Of a stretch of 33,242 bases of DNA, positions 7,780-15,348 are shown one piece after another. The stretch comes from Bacteroidales bacterium (GTDB lineage: Bacteria; Bacteroidota; Bacteroidia; Bacteroidales; UBA932). The stretch spans positions 1-33,242 of the forward strand of contig JAILDI010000190.1 in NCBI GenBank assembly GCA_024689525.1, in the 5' to 3' direction. Under the pieces are notes generated by a model. That model was not told where the DNA came from. It did not search any database and saw only the letters and a program-made list of their open reading frames with translations. The translations under genes were made by a program, and so were the position numbers. Every line of letters begins with the position of its first letter. The stretch's first letter is position 1.

Positions 7780-7807
7780 GTTTATCGAGATAAAATGATT
7801 AACTTTG
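7777..7807 (+). promoter_or_regulatory. Promoter of the L,D-transpeptidase/prfB cluster
   Basis: TTTG 7777-7780, lying in the terminator T-run, and TAACTTTG 7800-7807 are spaced 19 bp apart. The first ATG (7812) follows after only 4 nt, so the mRNA may be leaderless or nearly so. Confidence 0.8.
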
Positions 7808-7811
7808 AAAG

Positions 7812-8327
7812 ATGATGAAAAGATGGATCCTCATATTGGCTTTGGCAGTGGCGGCGGTGTGGCCGGTTCGGGCGCAGGAGTGGCTGTTCATTGACAAGGA
7901 GGCGTTTGAGATAACGCTTTTCTCGGTGGATGATGTGCCGTTGATGGTGTTCCCGATTTGTACGGGAACCTATGCGGGGAATAAGCGTGTGGCCGGGGAC
8001 AACAAGACCCCTGAGGGTTGGTTCACGGTTCAGAGTATCGAGGACAAGAGCCGGGTAACGTTCGATTATCACGACGGTCTGGGGCCGGTGTTTGCCTATG
8101 GGCCGTGGTTTTTCCGTCTGAGGACGGGGTTCCAGGGCATCGGCATTCACGGAACCTGCCCGGAAAGGGATCATCTGATAGGCACAAGGGACAGCCACGG
8201 GTGCATAAGGCTGCACAATGAGGATTTGCTCAAGCTGAAGCCCCACGTGTTCGTTGGTATGAAGGTGTTCATAGTGCCCGGGGTTGAAGACCTGAGGGTA
8301 GACGGCAGACTTATAGAGCAGGAATGA
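7812..8327 (+). CDS. L,D-transpeptidase (YkuD domain), secreted
   Basis: This 171-residue protein has a cleavable signal peptide (MMKRWILILALAVAAVWPVRAQ). The YkuD domain carries the hallmark IHGTCPE (H113) and SHGCIRL with catalytic C131 (S128-H129-G130-C131). Such enzymes form 3-3 peptidoglycan crosslinks or attach proteins to peptidoglycan in the periplasm via a thioester intermediate. The domain occupies nearly the whole mature chain, so there is no LysM or other targeting domain. Either ATG 7812 or ATG 7815 could start translation, and both lie within 8 nt of the -7 box. The stop overlaps the prfB ATG (ATGA, 8324-8327). L,D-crosslinking, lipoprotein anchoring or a carboxypeptidase role cannot be told apart from sequence. 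Confidence 0.92.
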   Translation: MMKRWILILALAVAAVWPVRAQEWLFIDKEAFEITLFSVDDVPLMVFPICTGTYAGNKRVAGDNKTPEGWFTVQSIEDKSRVTFDYHDGLGPVFAYGPWFFRLRTGFQGIGIHGTCPERDHLIGTRDSHGCIRLHNEDLLKLKPHVFVGMKVFIVPGVEDLRVDGRLIEQE

Positions 8328-9472
8328 TTACACAGGATAAAATAGCCCAGCTGCACGAAAGGCTGGATACCTTGGAGAGTTGCCTGGACATTGCAGGCAA
8401 GCGCAAGGAGGTGGAGCGCAAGACCCAGGAAAGCCTTGCGCCGGACTTCTGGAACGACCCCAAGGCGGCGGAACTGTTCCTCAAGAAGCTCTCGGGCCTC
8501 AAGGCCTGGGTGCAGGACTTCGACAAGGCCAAGGCCCTGACGGAGGATCTGGACGTTCTGTACGAGTTCGCCCGTGAAAGTATGGAAGGCAAGGACGATG
8601 AAGCCCTGGAAACCCCCGAAAGCAAGGAGGCCGATGCCCAGTATGCCCAGGCCGTAGAGGCCGTGGAGGCGCTGGAGCTGAAGAACATGCTTGGAGGGGA
8701 GGGCGACAATCTTGGCGCTGTTCTCACAATCAACTCGGGTGCCGGCGGAACCGAATCCAACGACTGGAGTGCCATGCTCATGCGCATGTACCTCCGCTGG
8801 GGCGAGCGCAACGGCTACAAGATGACAGTCACATCCCTTCTGGAAGGGGAAGAAGCCGGCATCAAATCGGCCACTATCGAGGTGGAGGGCGATTATGCAT
8901 ACGGGTATCTTAAAGCTGAAAACGGAGTGCACCGCCTGGTTCGAATTTCTCCCTTCAACGCCCAGGGAAAGCGCCAGACCACATTCTCGTCCGTTTTCGT
9001 TTATCCTCTGGTGGATGACAGCATCCATATCGACATAAATCCCGGAGACCTGGAATGGGACACATTCCGCAGCGGCGGTCACGGCGGCCAGAACGTGAAC
9101 AAGGTGGAAACCGGCGTGCGCGTGCGGCACATCCCTTCCGGCATTATGGTGGAGAACACGGAAACCCGTTCCCAGCAGGACAACAGGCAAAGGGCCCTGC
9201 TAATCCTGAAGTCCCGCCTGTACGACATCGAGCTGAAGAAACGCCAGGAGAAGCAGGCGGAGCTGGAGGGCCAGAAAAAGCGCATCGAGTGGGGCTCCCA
9301 GATCCGCAACTATGTCCTGCACCCGTACAAACTGGTGAAAGACCTTCGCACCGGCTATTCCACGGCCGACACCCAGGCCGTTCTGGACGGCGACATCAAC
9401 GAATTCATGAAGTCTTACCTCATGGGTAACGGTGCCTCCGCAGTTCCCCAGGATGAAGACCTGGATATATAA
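8324..9472 (+). CDS. prfB: Peptide chain release factor 2
   Basis: This 382-residue factor releases peptides at UGA and UAA codons. Recognition as RF2 rather than RF1 rests on the SPF stop-codon recognition tripeptide (S209-P210-F211 in VRISPFNAQGKRQT) and on GGQ at 254-256 in the loop SGGHGGQNVNKVETG, which triggers hydrolysis. The reading frame is continuous from ATG 8324. Where many bacteria carry a CTT-TGA-C +1 frameshift near codon 25, this gene reads TGC-CTG-GAC (S-C-L-D-I), so autoregulation by frameshifting is absent. It overlaps the upstream stop by 4 nt and lies 6 nt before the regulator at 9479. Confidence 0.97.
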   Translation: MITQDKIAQLHERLDTLESCLDIAGKRKEVERKTQESLAPDFWNDPKAAELFLKKLSGLKAWVQDFDKAKALTEDLDVLYEFARESMEGKDDEALETPESKEADAQYAQAVEAVEALELKNMLGGEGDNLGAVLTINSGAGGTESNDWSAMLMRMYLRWGERNGYKMTVTSLLEGEEAGIKSATIEVEGDYAYGYLKAENGVHRLVRISPFNAQGKRQTTFSSVFVYPLVDDSIHIDINPGDLEWDTFRSGGHGGQNVNKVETGVRVRHIPSGIMVENTETRSQQDNRQRALLILKSRLYDIELKKRQEKQAELEGQKKRIEWGSQIRNYVLHPYKLVKDLRTGYSTADTQAVLDGDINEFMKSYLMGNGASAVPQDEDLDI

Positions 9473-9478
9473 AGGATT

Positions 9479-10885
9479 ATGCGCTTCAGATATTTACTGC
9501 TACTTGCCACGGGGGCGCTTATTCTGGTCTCCTCTTGCCGCACCGGTGCCTGTGAAGAGGATTCCTGGCGTGAACTGCTGGCCGAGAGCGACCGCCTTGC
9601 CACATTGCAGGAATGGGAGCCTGCTACGGAGTATGCCATCAAGGCGTTATCGGCCAGGGACTTGACTGGGGCGGGTAAATCTCTTGCACTAAGCCGTCTG
9701 GCTTCCCTTGATATAATGACGTGGCGTGATGCCCAGGGGTGGGAGCACGCTGCCGAAGCGGAGCGCCTTGCCCGTGCCGAAGGAACCGACAGTCTTATTG
9801 CCATAGCCCTTCTCCAGAAAGGCCGCCTGCAGCTCTGCGGTGCCATAACCGAGGGAGAAGCCCAGGATGCCGAAGCTCTTGAAACCCTTCAGGAAGCACT
9901 TGAGCGTGCATCTGACAGCCCTAATCTTCAGGCCGATATCCTCCTTCAGATAAGTCAGGCATACATAGGGCTTAACCGTTTCAGCGACCCTATCGACCCT
10001 GATTTGTATGCGAAGGCCGGCAGCGCAATCGACCAGGCTGTCGCGGTCTCTACCAATCCTGCCTTCCCTTCCAAGGCCCTGCCGTATTGGATGCGCTGGT
10101 ATCGCCAGGGCGGCAACTGGAGTGAGGGCATAGCCTGCTGTAACAGGGTACTTGGTAGCCTTGTCAAGGATGATTATCTTATGCAGAGCCAGTGCTGGAA
10201 CAATCTGGTGATGCTGTATGCCCAGGCCGGGGACGTGCAGAATGCGGCTTCGGCCCATCAGCAGTATGTCTATGCAATGGAATATTATATGCAGCAAAAG
10301 GCCGATGCACGCCTGCAGGAGATGGAAACCCGCTACGAAACCGCCCTCAAGGTGGCGCAACTGTCCAGGATGCAGGTGTGGATAATCCTGCTGGTTATCC
10401 TTGCCGCCGCCCTTGTTATCATAATCGCAATATCTCAGGTATATATCCGTAGAATCGTTGCTTCAGACCGAGGAAAGGAGCAGCTACTACGCCTGATTTC
10501 AAAAGATTTCACAAGCCCCCAGTTCAACCGCAAGGTTTCGCAGTCTTTAAGTGAGATATCGTCCATTCTGGACAAGGAGGCCATCCGCGCCCGTTGCAAG
10601 GAACTCCTCGCCGAGGAAGATGGCTTTGTGGCGGAAGACATTGCCTCCTATATAACCACCCTGGCCGAGGAACGTGCCCGCGAGGTGCAGAAACTGAGCC
10701 TCACCGCCCGGGAACTGGAAGTGATTCACCTCAGCAGTGAAGGCCTTTCCGCATCAGGAATTGCAGAAAGGCTTCACGTGAGCGTGTACACCGTCAAGAA
10801 CCACAAGCAGAACATCTACCTCAAGATGGACGTGCGCAGCAATGCCGAGATGCTCACCAAGGCCCATCAGCTGGGAATAATCTAA
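9479..10885 (+). CDS. Membrane-anchored TPR / LuxR-type transcriptional regulator
   Basis: The 468 residues begin with an export signal ending in a lipobox-like LVSSC (C20). Residues about 30-290 are helical TPR-like repeats (AESDRLATLQEWEPATEYAIKA, QNAASAHQQYVYAMEYYMQQ), expected in the periplasm. A single transmembrane helix spans about 299-322 (WIILLVILAAALVIIIAI). A cytoplasmic linker leads to a LuxR/GerE helix-turn-helix at 408-468 (LTARELEVIHL, GIAERLHVSVYTVKNHKQNIYLK). It is a one-component regulator in which a periplasmic domain is tied directly to DNA binding, a layout known in Bacteroidota. Ligand and targets are unknown. It may be the distal gene of the ldt-prfB unit and directly precedes a surface lipoprotein with a dyad in its promoter. 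Confidence 0.88.
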   Translation: MRFRYLLLLATGALILVSSCRTGACEEDSWRELLAESDRLATLQEWEPATEYAIKALSARDLTGAGKSLALSRLASLDIMTWRDAQGWEHAAEAERLARAEGTDSLIAIALLQKGRLQLCGAITEGEAQDAEALETLQEALERASDSPNLQADILLQISQAYIGLNRFSDPIDPDLYAKAGSAIDQAVAVSTNPAFPSKALPYWMRWYRQGGNWSEGIACCNRVLGSLVKDDYLMQSQCWNNLVMLYAQAGDVQNAASAHQQYVYAMEYYMQQKADARLQEMETRYETALKVAQLSRMQVWIILLVILAAALVIIIAISQVYIRRIVASDRGKEQLLRLISKDFTSPQFNRKVSQSLSEISSILDKEAIRARCKELLAEEDGFVAEDIASYITTLAEERAREVQKLSLTARELEVIHLSSEGLSASGIAERLHVSVYTVKNHKQNIYLKMDVRSNAEMLTKAHQLGII

Positions 10886-10907
10886 AAATAGTTCTTTCGT
10901 ACTATTT
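10886..10907. promoter_or_regulatory. 7-bp inverted repeat overlapping a -33 element (possible operator)
   Basis: AAATAGT (10886-10892) and ACTATTT (10901-10907) are perfect inverted repeats separated by 8 bp. The dyad starts right after the LuxR-type gene stop and overlaps the TTTG -33 element of the following promoter. It could instead be a weak hairpin terminator, but no T-tract follows. Confidence 0.5.
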
Positions 10908-10934
10908 GGCGAAGATGGGTTTTGCCTATCTTTG
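10905..10934 (+). promoter_or_regulatory. Promoter of the BACON/Big_2 lipoprotein gene
   Basis: TTTG 10905-10908 and TATCTTTG 10927-10934 are separated by 18 bp, with ATG 25 nt after the -7 box. The -33 element overlaps the inverted repeat at 10886-10907. Confidence 0.8.
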
Positions 10935-10959
10935 CTTTTGTTGTATATCTAAGTAACCA

Positions 10960-13587
10960 ATGAATATGAAACGTTTTTTATCGGTCATTGCGATTCTCGC
11001 TGCAGCGTTCACAGCGTTCACTGCCTGTGAGGAAGAAGGTTCTGGTGAAATAACCATTTCGGATGAGGCGAGCAAGGAACTGTTCGACAACGGTATCAGT
11101 TTCGCCTCCACTCCCGATGGGGGCAATCTCAGCGCCAGTCTGTCTTTCGATGCCCCCAGCCCCTGGAGCGCGACAGTAGTGGATGCCGCAGAAACCAAGG
11201 CGGACTCCTGGCTCAACGTGGATCCAGCTTCCGGTCCTGCCGGTCAGGCAACAATTACCGTCACGGCCCAGGAAAACACTGGCGATGAAGACAGGAGCGC
11301 GGTTGTTACGATAACCAGCGGCGATCTTTCCCTGTCGTTCAACGTATCACAGCAGGCAAATCTGCAGCAGAAGCCTTCAGTGACCGTTGAGCTTGACAAG
11401 CAGTCTGCCCAGATGTCCCTAGGCGAAACGCTGGAACTTCTCGCAACCGTATTACCCGATCAGGAAGCTGTCTGGTTCAGTTCCAATGAAAATGTCGCCA
11501 CTGTCGCCGGCGAACATAGAGCGGATGTGGTTGGAACGTATATCAATGTGGGCACGGTGACAGCCGTAGGTGAAGGCGAGGCCGTCATCACCGCCAAGGC
11601 CGGTGATGCATCGGCGAGTTGCAAGGTGACGGTTGTGGGCGGTAGTGTCGTCGTAACCGTTACTGAAATCAAACTGGACAAGGAGGAAATTCACATGTCT
11701 CCCGGGCAGACGGTGCAGATTACCGCAAGCGTACAGCCGGAGGAAGCCGCCGGAAGCGTCAGCTGGAGCAGCAGCCAGGCGGGCGTGGCCAGTGTCGATC
11801 AGGAAGGAAAGGTGACGGCAAAAGCTTTGGGCGAGACCGTTATTACCGCATCGGCAGGTAACAAGTCTGCCTCATGTCTTGTGAAGGTTGAGAGTGAGGT
11901 GGCAATCGAGGGTATTTCTCTGAATCAAACATCCCTGACGCTTAAAGAAGGTGAGACATTCCAGCTGGTAGCAACGCTGCTTCCCGAAACGGCCACTCCC
12001 AAGCCGATTGAATGGACATCTTCGATTCCCGCAGTGGCAACTGTCGATGAGAACGGCCTTGTGACAGCCGTAAGAAAAGGCGGCCCGGCAATGATTTGGG
12101 CTATAGTTGGGAAAGGCACTTACAACGAGCACGCAGTCAAGTGTGAAGTGACGGTTACCAGCGATGCCCCTGCCGTGGAAAGCATAGTCATCCAACCATC
12201 TCCGGTTTCGCTGAAGGTGGGTGAAGAAACCATCCTTACGGCCAGGGTGAGCCCGGACGGAACAGGTGCGGCCATTGAATGGAAGAGTAACGATCCCAAT
12301 ATCGCCCAGATAGCAAAGATCTCCGATACGCAGGCCAAGGTCATGGGTATGTCACCCGGCGTTGTTTCGGTTCTTGCAACAGCCGGAGGCAAGTATGCCT
12401 ACTGTGAAGTGACCGTGGAGAAGAACTCCTCCTCCGGCGGGGACGTGTCTGTTACACTGAACCAGACCGAGCTTCAGCTGGGGTTCTACGAAACTGCCCA
12501 GCTAATCGCCACGGTAAGGCCCGAAGGTGCCGCAGAAGAACTCACTGTCACCTGGACCAGTTCCAACGAGGAAGTAGTCCTTGTTTCCAATGGCAACACC
12601 CCTGGCGCAGATGGTAGCATCAAACCTGCCGGAACGGTCATAGCCAAGAACAAGGAAGGCCAGGCAGTCGTTACAGCTACGGCAGGAGGTGCTTCCGCCT
12701 CTTGCACCGTTACTGTCAGTTCTGGCAATGTTGTCCCTGTCGAGTCCATATCGCTCAATAAGACAGAACTGACACTGCAGGTGGGTGAGAGTTTCCAGCT
12801 TATTGCTACAATCCTGCCCGAAAACGCAACAAACAAGACCGTGTCATGGAGTATGACGGGAGCACGTTCCTATCAATTATCCCTTGACACAAACGGTTTG
12901 ATTTGCGGCCTGCAGGCCTGCGAGGGCACGATTTGGGTTAGAAGCGCGTATGATCCCGCCAATTTATATGCAACTTGCAAAGTTACAGTTACTGGCGGCG
13001 GTTCGTCGGGAACGGATGAAGAGGTTGTGGATCTTGGCCTTCCCAGTGGATTGAAGTGGCGTTCCATGAACGTGGGCGCTTCAAAACCCGAGGATTACGG
13101 TAATTATTACGCCTGGGCGGAAACTTCGCCTAAATCGAGCTACACTTCGTCCAATTACAAGTATCCGGCAACTTCATACAGCGACGGAATCACGATTTAT
13201 AAAAAGTACGATACCACCCCTGGCGGTGATGGCAAGACTGTGCTGGAGGCCGAAGACGACGCCGCAACCACAAATCTTGGCAATGGCTGGCGTATGCCCA
13301 CGTTCAAAGAGTTCAAAGAGTTGCGTGAGAACTGCACTTGGACGTGGAAAACCCAGAACGGGGTCAATGGAATGCTGGTGACAGGACCAAACGGAAAGAG
13401 CATTTTCCTTCCTGCAGGAGGGTGGTATGACAAGAACGGTCTGAACAAGAGGGGGTCTTACGGAAGCTACTGGACTGCTACCGGAGACGGGGGAACGGCA
13501 AACGCTGTTGACATCATTAACAACGACAAGGACAAGGCCCTCGTTCCTCGTTGCGAAGGCAGGTCTGTCCGTCCTGTCAAAGAATAA
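10960..13587 (+). CDS. Large surface lipoprotein: BACON + six Big_2 domains + FISUMP-like C-terminus
   Basis: The 875-residue protein begins MNMKRFLSVIAILAAAFTAFTAC (C23 lipobox); the second ATG at 10966 is an equally plausible start. A BACON-like domain (about 45-135, WLNVDPASGPAG, ITVTAQENTGDEDRSA) is followed by six Ig-like group 2 repeats starting near residues 138, 232, 315, 404, 496 and 591. Each has the LxxGExxQLxATxxP, WxSS and VTAxxxG motifs. From about 688 to 875 comes a DUF1566/FISUMP-like domain (VDLGLPSGLKWRSMNVGA, WRMPTFKEF, IFLPAGG, SVRPVKE), paralogous to the fragment at 1-343. It is probably anchored in the outer membrane and displayed as a stalk with a terminal binding module. 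Adhesion or glycan binding is inferred. A membrane LuxR regulator lies immediately upstream. Confidence 0.88.
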   Translation: MNMKRFLSVIAILAAAFTAFTACEEEGSGEITISDEASKELFDNGISFASTPDGGNLSASLSFDAPSPWSATVVDAAETKADSWLNVDPASGPAGQATITVTAQENTGDEDRSAVVTITSGDLSLSFNVSQQANLQQKPSVTVELDKQSAQMSLGETLELLATVLPDQEAVWFSSNENVATVAGEHRADVVGTYINVGTVTAVGEGEAVITAKAGDASASCKVTVVGGSVVVTVTEIKLDKEEIHMSPGQTVQITASVQPEEAAGSVSWSSSQAGVASVDQEGKVTAKALGETVITASAGNKSASCLVKVESEVAIEGISLNQTSLTLKEGETFQLVATLLPETATPKPIEWTSSIPAVATVDENGLVTAVRKGGPAMIWAIVGKGTYNEHAVKCEVTVTSDAPAVESIVIQPSPVSLKVGEETILTARVSPDGTGAAIEWKSNDPNIAQIAKISDTQAKVMGMSPGVVSVLATAGGKYAYCEVTVEKNSSSGGDVSVTLNQTELQLGFYETAQLIATVRPEGAAEELTVTWTSSNEEVVLVSNGNTPGADGSIKPAGTVIAKNKEGQAVVTATAGGASASCTVTVSSGNVVPVESISLNKTELTLQVGESFQLIATILPENATNKTVSWSMTGARSYQLSLDTNGLICGLQACEGTIWVRSAYDPANLYATCKVTVTGGGSSGTDEEVVDLGLPSGLKWRSMNVGASKPEDYGNYYAWAETSPKSSYTSSNYKYPATSYSDGITIYKKYDTTPGGDGKTVLEAEDDAATTNLGNGWRMPTFKEFKELRENCTWTWKTQNGVNGMLVTGPNGKSIFLPAGGWYDKNGLNKRGSYGSYWTATGDGGTANAVDIINNDKDKALVPRCEGRSVRPVKE

Positions 13588-13613
13588 TAGGACGGCCAGA
13601 ACTATTGATTTTA

Positions 13614-13638
13614 CGGCCGCAGGCCGACGACTTTTTTT
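13614..13638 (+). terminator. Possible intrinsic terminator after the Big_2 gene
   Basis: CGGCC (13614-13618) can pair with GGCCG (13622-13626) around a 3-nt loop, and a run of seven T follows at 13632-13638 after a 5-nt gap. The stem is short and the gap reduces confidence. Confidence 0.5.
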
Positions 13639-13658
13639 AACCATTTCCTCTTGAAGAC

Positions 13659-13689
13659 TTGCAGAGGTCGGAGGGAATGGTTAACTTTG
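13659..13689 (+). promoter_or_regulatory. Promoter of the fumarase gene
   Basis: TTG at 13659-13661 and TAACTTTG at 13682-13689 are separated by 20 bp. The ATG at 13719 follows an A/T-rich 29-nt leader without a Shine-Dalgarno sequence. The box excludes the upstream in-frame start at 13659 as the real one. Confidence 0.75.
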
Positions 13690-13718
13690 TAAGAATTGAA
13701 ACAATAACAATCTCTATA

Positions 13719-15347
13719 ATGGCAGAATTCAAATACGCGCCCATGTTCCAGTTGGGCAAGGATACTACAGAGTACTACAAGATTCCCGGCTCGGAGAAAC
13801 TGGTATCATCCTCTCAGTTTGAGGGTCACTCCATAGTTAAAGTCAAGCCGGAGGCTCTCACGCTCGTGGCACAGCAGAGCTTCCACGACTGCGAATTCAT
13901 GCTCCGCCGTGCCCATAACGAGCAGGTGGCCGCAATCCTTCGCGATCCGGAGGCCAGCGACAACGACAAATACGTGGCTCTCCAGTTCCTGCGCAACGCA
14001 GAAACCGCCGTCAAGGGCGTGCTCCCGTTCTGCCAGGATACCGGTACCGCCATTATCCACGGCGAGAAGGGCCAGGCCGTATGGACCGGCTTTGAAGACG
14101 AAGAGGCGTTGAGCCTGGGCGTATTCAACACCTTCACACAGGAGAACCTGCGCTACAGCCAGAACGCCCCTCTGGATATGTACAATGAGGTGAATACACG
14201 GTGCAACCTTCCGGCCCAGATCGACATTGAGGCTACCCAGGGAGACGAGTATCGCTTTATCATGGTGGCAAAGGGCGGAGGAAGCGCCAACAAGACATAC
14301 TTCTACCCCATGACCAAGGCCACCATCCAGAACGAGGGCACCCTCATTCCCTTCCTTGTTGAGAAGATGCGCTCGCTGGGCACGGCAGCCTGCCCGCCCT
14401 ACCATATTGCATTCGTGATTGGCGGCACATCGGCCGAGAAGAATCTTCTTACCGTGAAGCTGGCCAGCATCAAGTTCTATGACGCTCTGCCCACCACCGG
14501 CGACGAAACCGGCCGCGCCTTCCGCGACATCGACCTGGAGGAAAAACTCCTGAAGGAGGCTCAGAAGATTGGCCTTGGCGCACAGTTCGGCGGCAAATAC
14601 ATGGCCCATGATATCCGTGTGGTTCGCCTTCCCCGCCATGGAGCAAGTTGCCCTATAGGCATGGGAGTGAGCTGCAGTGCCGACCGCAATATCAAGTCGA
14701 AAATCAACGCGGACGGAGTCTGGATCGAGAAGATGGATACCAACCCGTCGGAACTCATTCCGGAGGAATTCCGCCGTCCCGGCGAAGGCCCCGGCGGTAT
14801 AGAGATCGACCTTGACAAGGGTATTGACTTCGTTCGCGCAGAGCTCACCAAATACGCCGTAGGCACGCGCGTAAACCTGAAGGGAACTATAATCGTAGCC
14901 AGGGATATCGCCCACGCGAAACTCAAGGCCCGCCTGGATGCAGGAGAGCCGATGCCGTCCTATTTCAAGGACCATCCCATCCTCTACGCCGGCCCTGCAA
15001 AAACCCCGGAAGGATATCCCTGCGGGTCGATGGGCCCCACCACGGCCAACCGCATGGACCCGTATGTGGATGAATTCCAGGATCACGGCGCCTCTCTGGT
15101 GATGATAGCCAAGGGCAACCGTTCCAAGGTTGTCACCGATGCCTGCCTCAAGCATGGCGGCTTTTACCTTGGTACGATTGGCGGCGTGGCTGCCGTTCTT
15201 TCATCGGACAGCATCAAGAGCATCGAATGTGTGGAGTATCCGGAGCTTGGAATGGAGGCCGTGTGGAAGATAACCGTGCAAAACTTCCCCGCTTTCATCC
15301 TTGTGGACAATAAAGGAAACGACTTTTTCAAAACCATAGGTCTGTAG
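13719..15347 (+). CDS. Class I (iron-sulfur) fumarate hydratase
   Basis: This 542-residue single-chain class I fumarase interconverts fumarate and malate in the TCA and succinate-producing branches. The 4Fe-4S ligands line up with the E. coli enzyme: C105 (LPFCQDTGT), C225 (TAACPPYHI) and C319 (GVSCSADRN). Other family landmarks are [20 protein letters not shown] and [17 protein letters not shown] in the C-terminal half, which is the fused beta part. I chose ATG 13719 ([10 protein letters not shown]) because the -7 box lies downstream of the longer frame's start. A closely spaced secreted-protein gene follows after one base, so the two are probably co-transcribed. Names in use are fumA or fumB; I cannot choose between them. 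Confidence 0.95.
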   Translation: MAEFKYAPMFQLGKDTTEYYKIPGSEKLVSSSQFEGHSIVKVKPEALTLVAQQSFHDCEFMLRRAHNEQVAAILRDPEASDNDKYVALQFLRNAETAVKGVLPFCQDTGTAIIHGEKGQAVWTGFEDEEALSLGVFNTFTQENLRYSQNAPLDMYNEVNTRCNLPAQIDIEATQGDEYRFIMVAKGGGSANKTYFYPMTKATIQNEGTLIPFLVEKMRSLGTAACPPYHIAFVIGGTSAEKNLLTVKLASIKFYDALPTTGDETGRAFRDIDLEEKLLKEAQKIGLGAQFGGKYMAHDIRVVRLPRHGASCPIGMGVSCSADRNIKSKINADGVWIEKMDTNPSELIPEEFRRPGEGPGGIEIDLDKGIDFVRAELTKYAVGTRVNLKGTIIVARDIAHAKLKARLDAGEPMPSYFKDHPILYAGPAKTPEGYPCGSMGPTTANRMDPYVDEFQDHGASLVMIAKGNRSKVVTDACLKHGGFYLGTIGGVAAVLSSDSIKSIECVEYPELGMEAVWKITVQNFPAFILVDNKGNDFFKTIGL

Positions 15348-15348
15348 A

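Noticed and set aside
13806..15155. 449-codon open frame on the minus strand opposite the fumarase gene
   Set aside because: It is Cys/Gly/His/Val-rich without domain logic, and the plus strand encodes a fully conserved class I fumarase. It is a codon-bias shadow.
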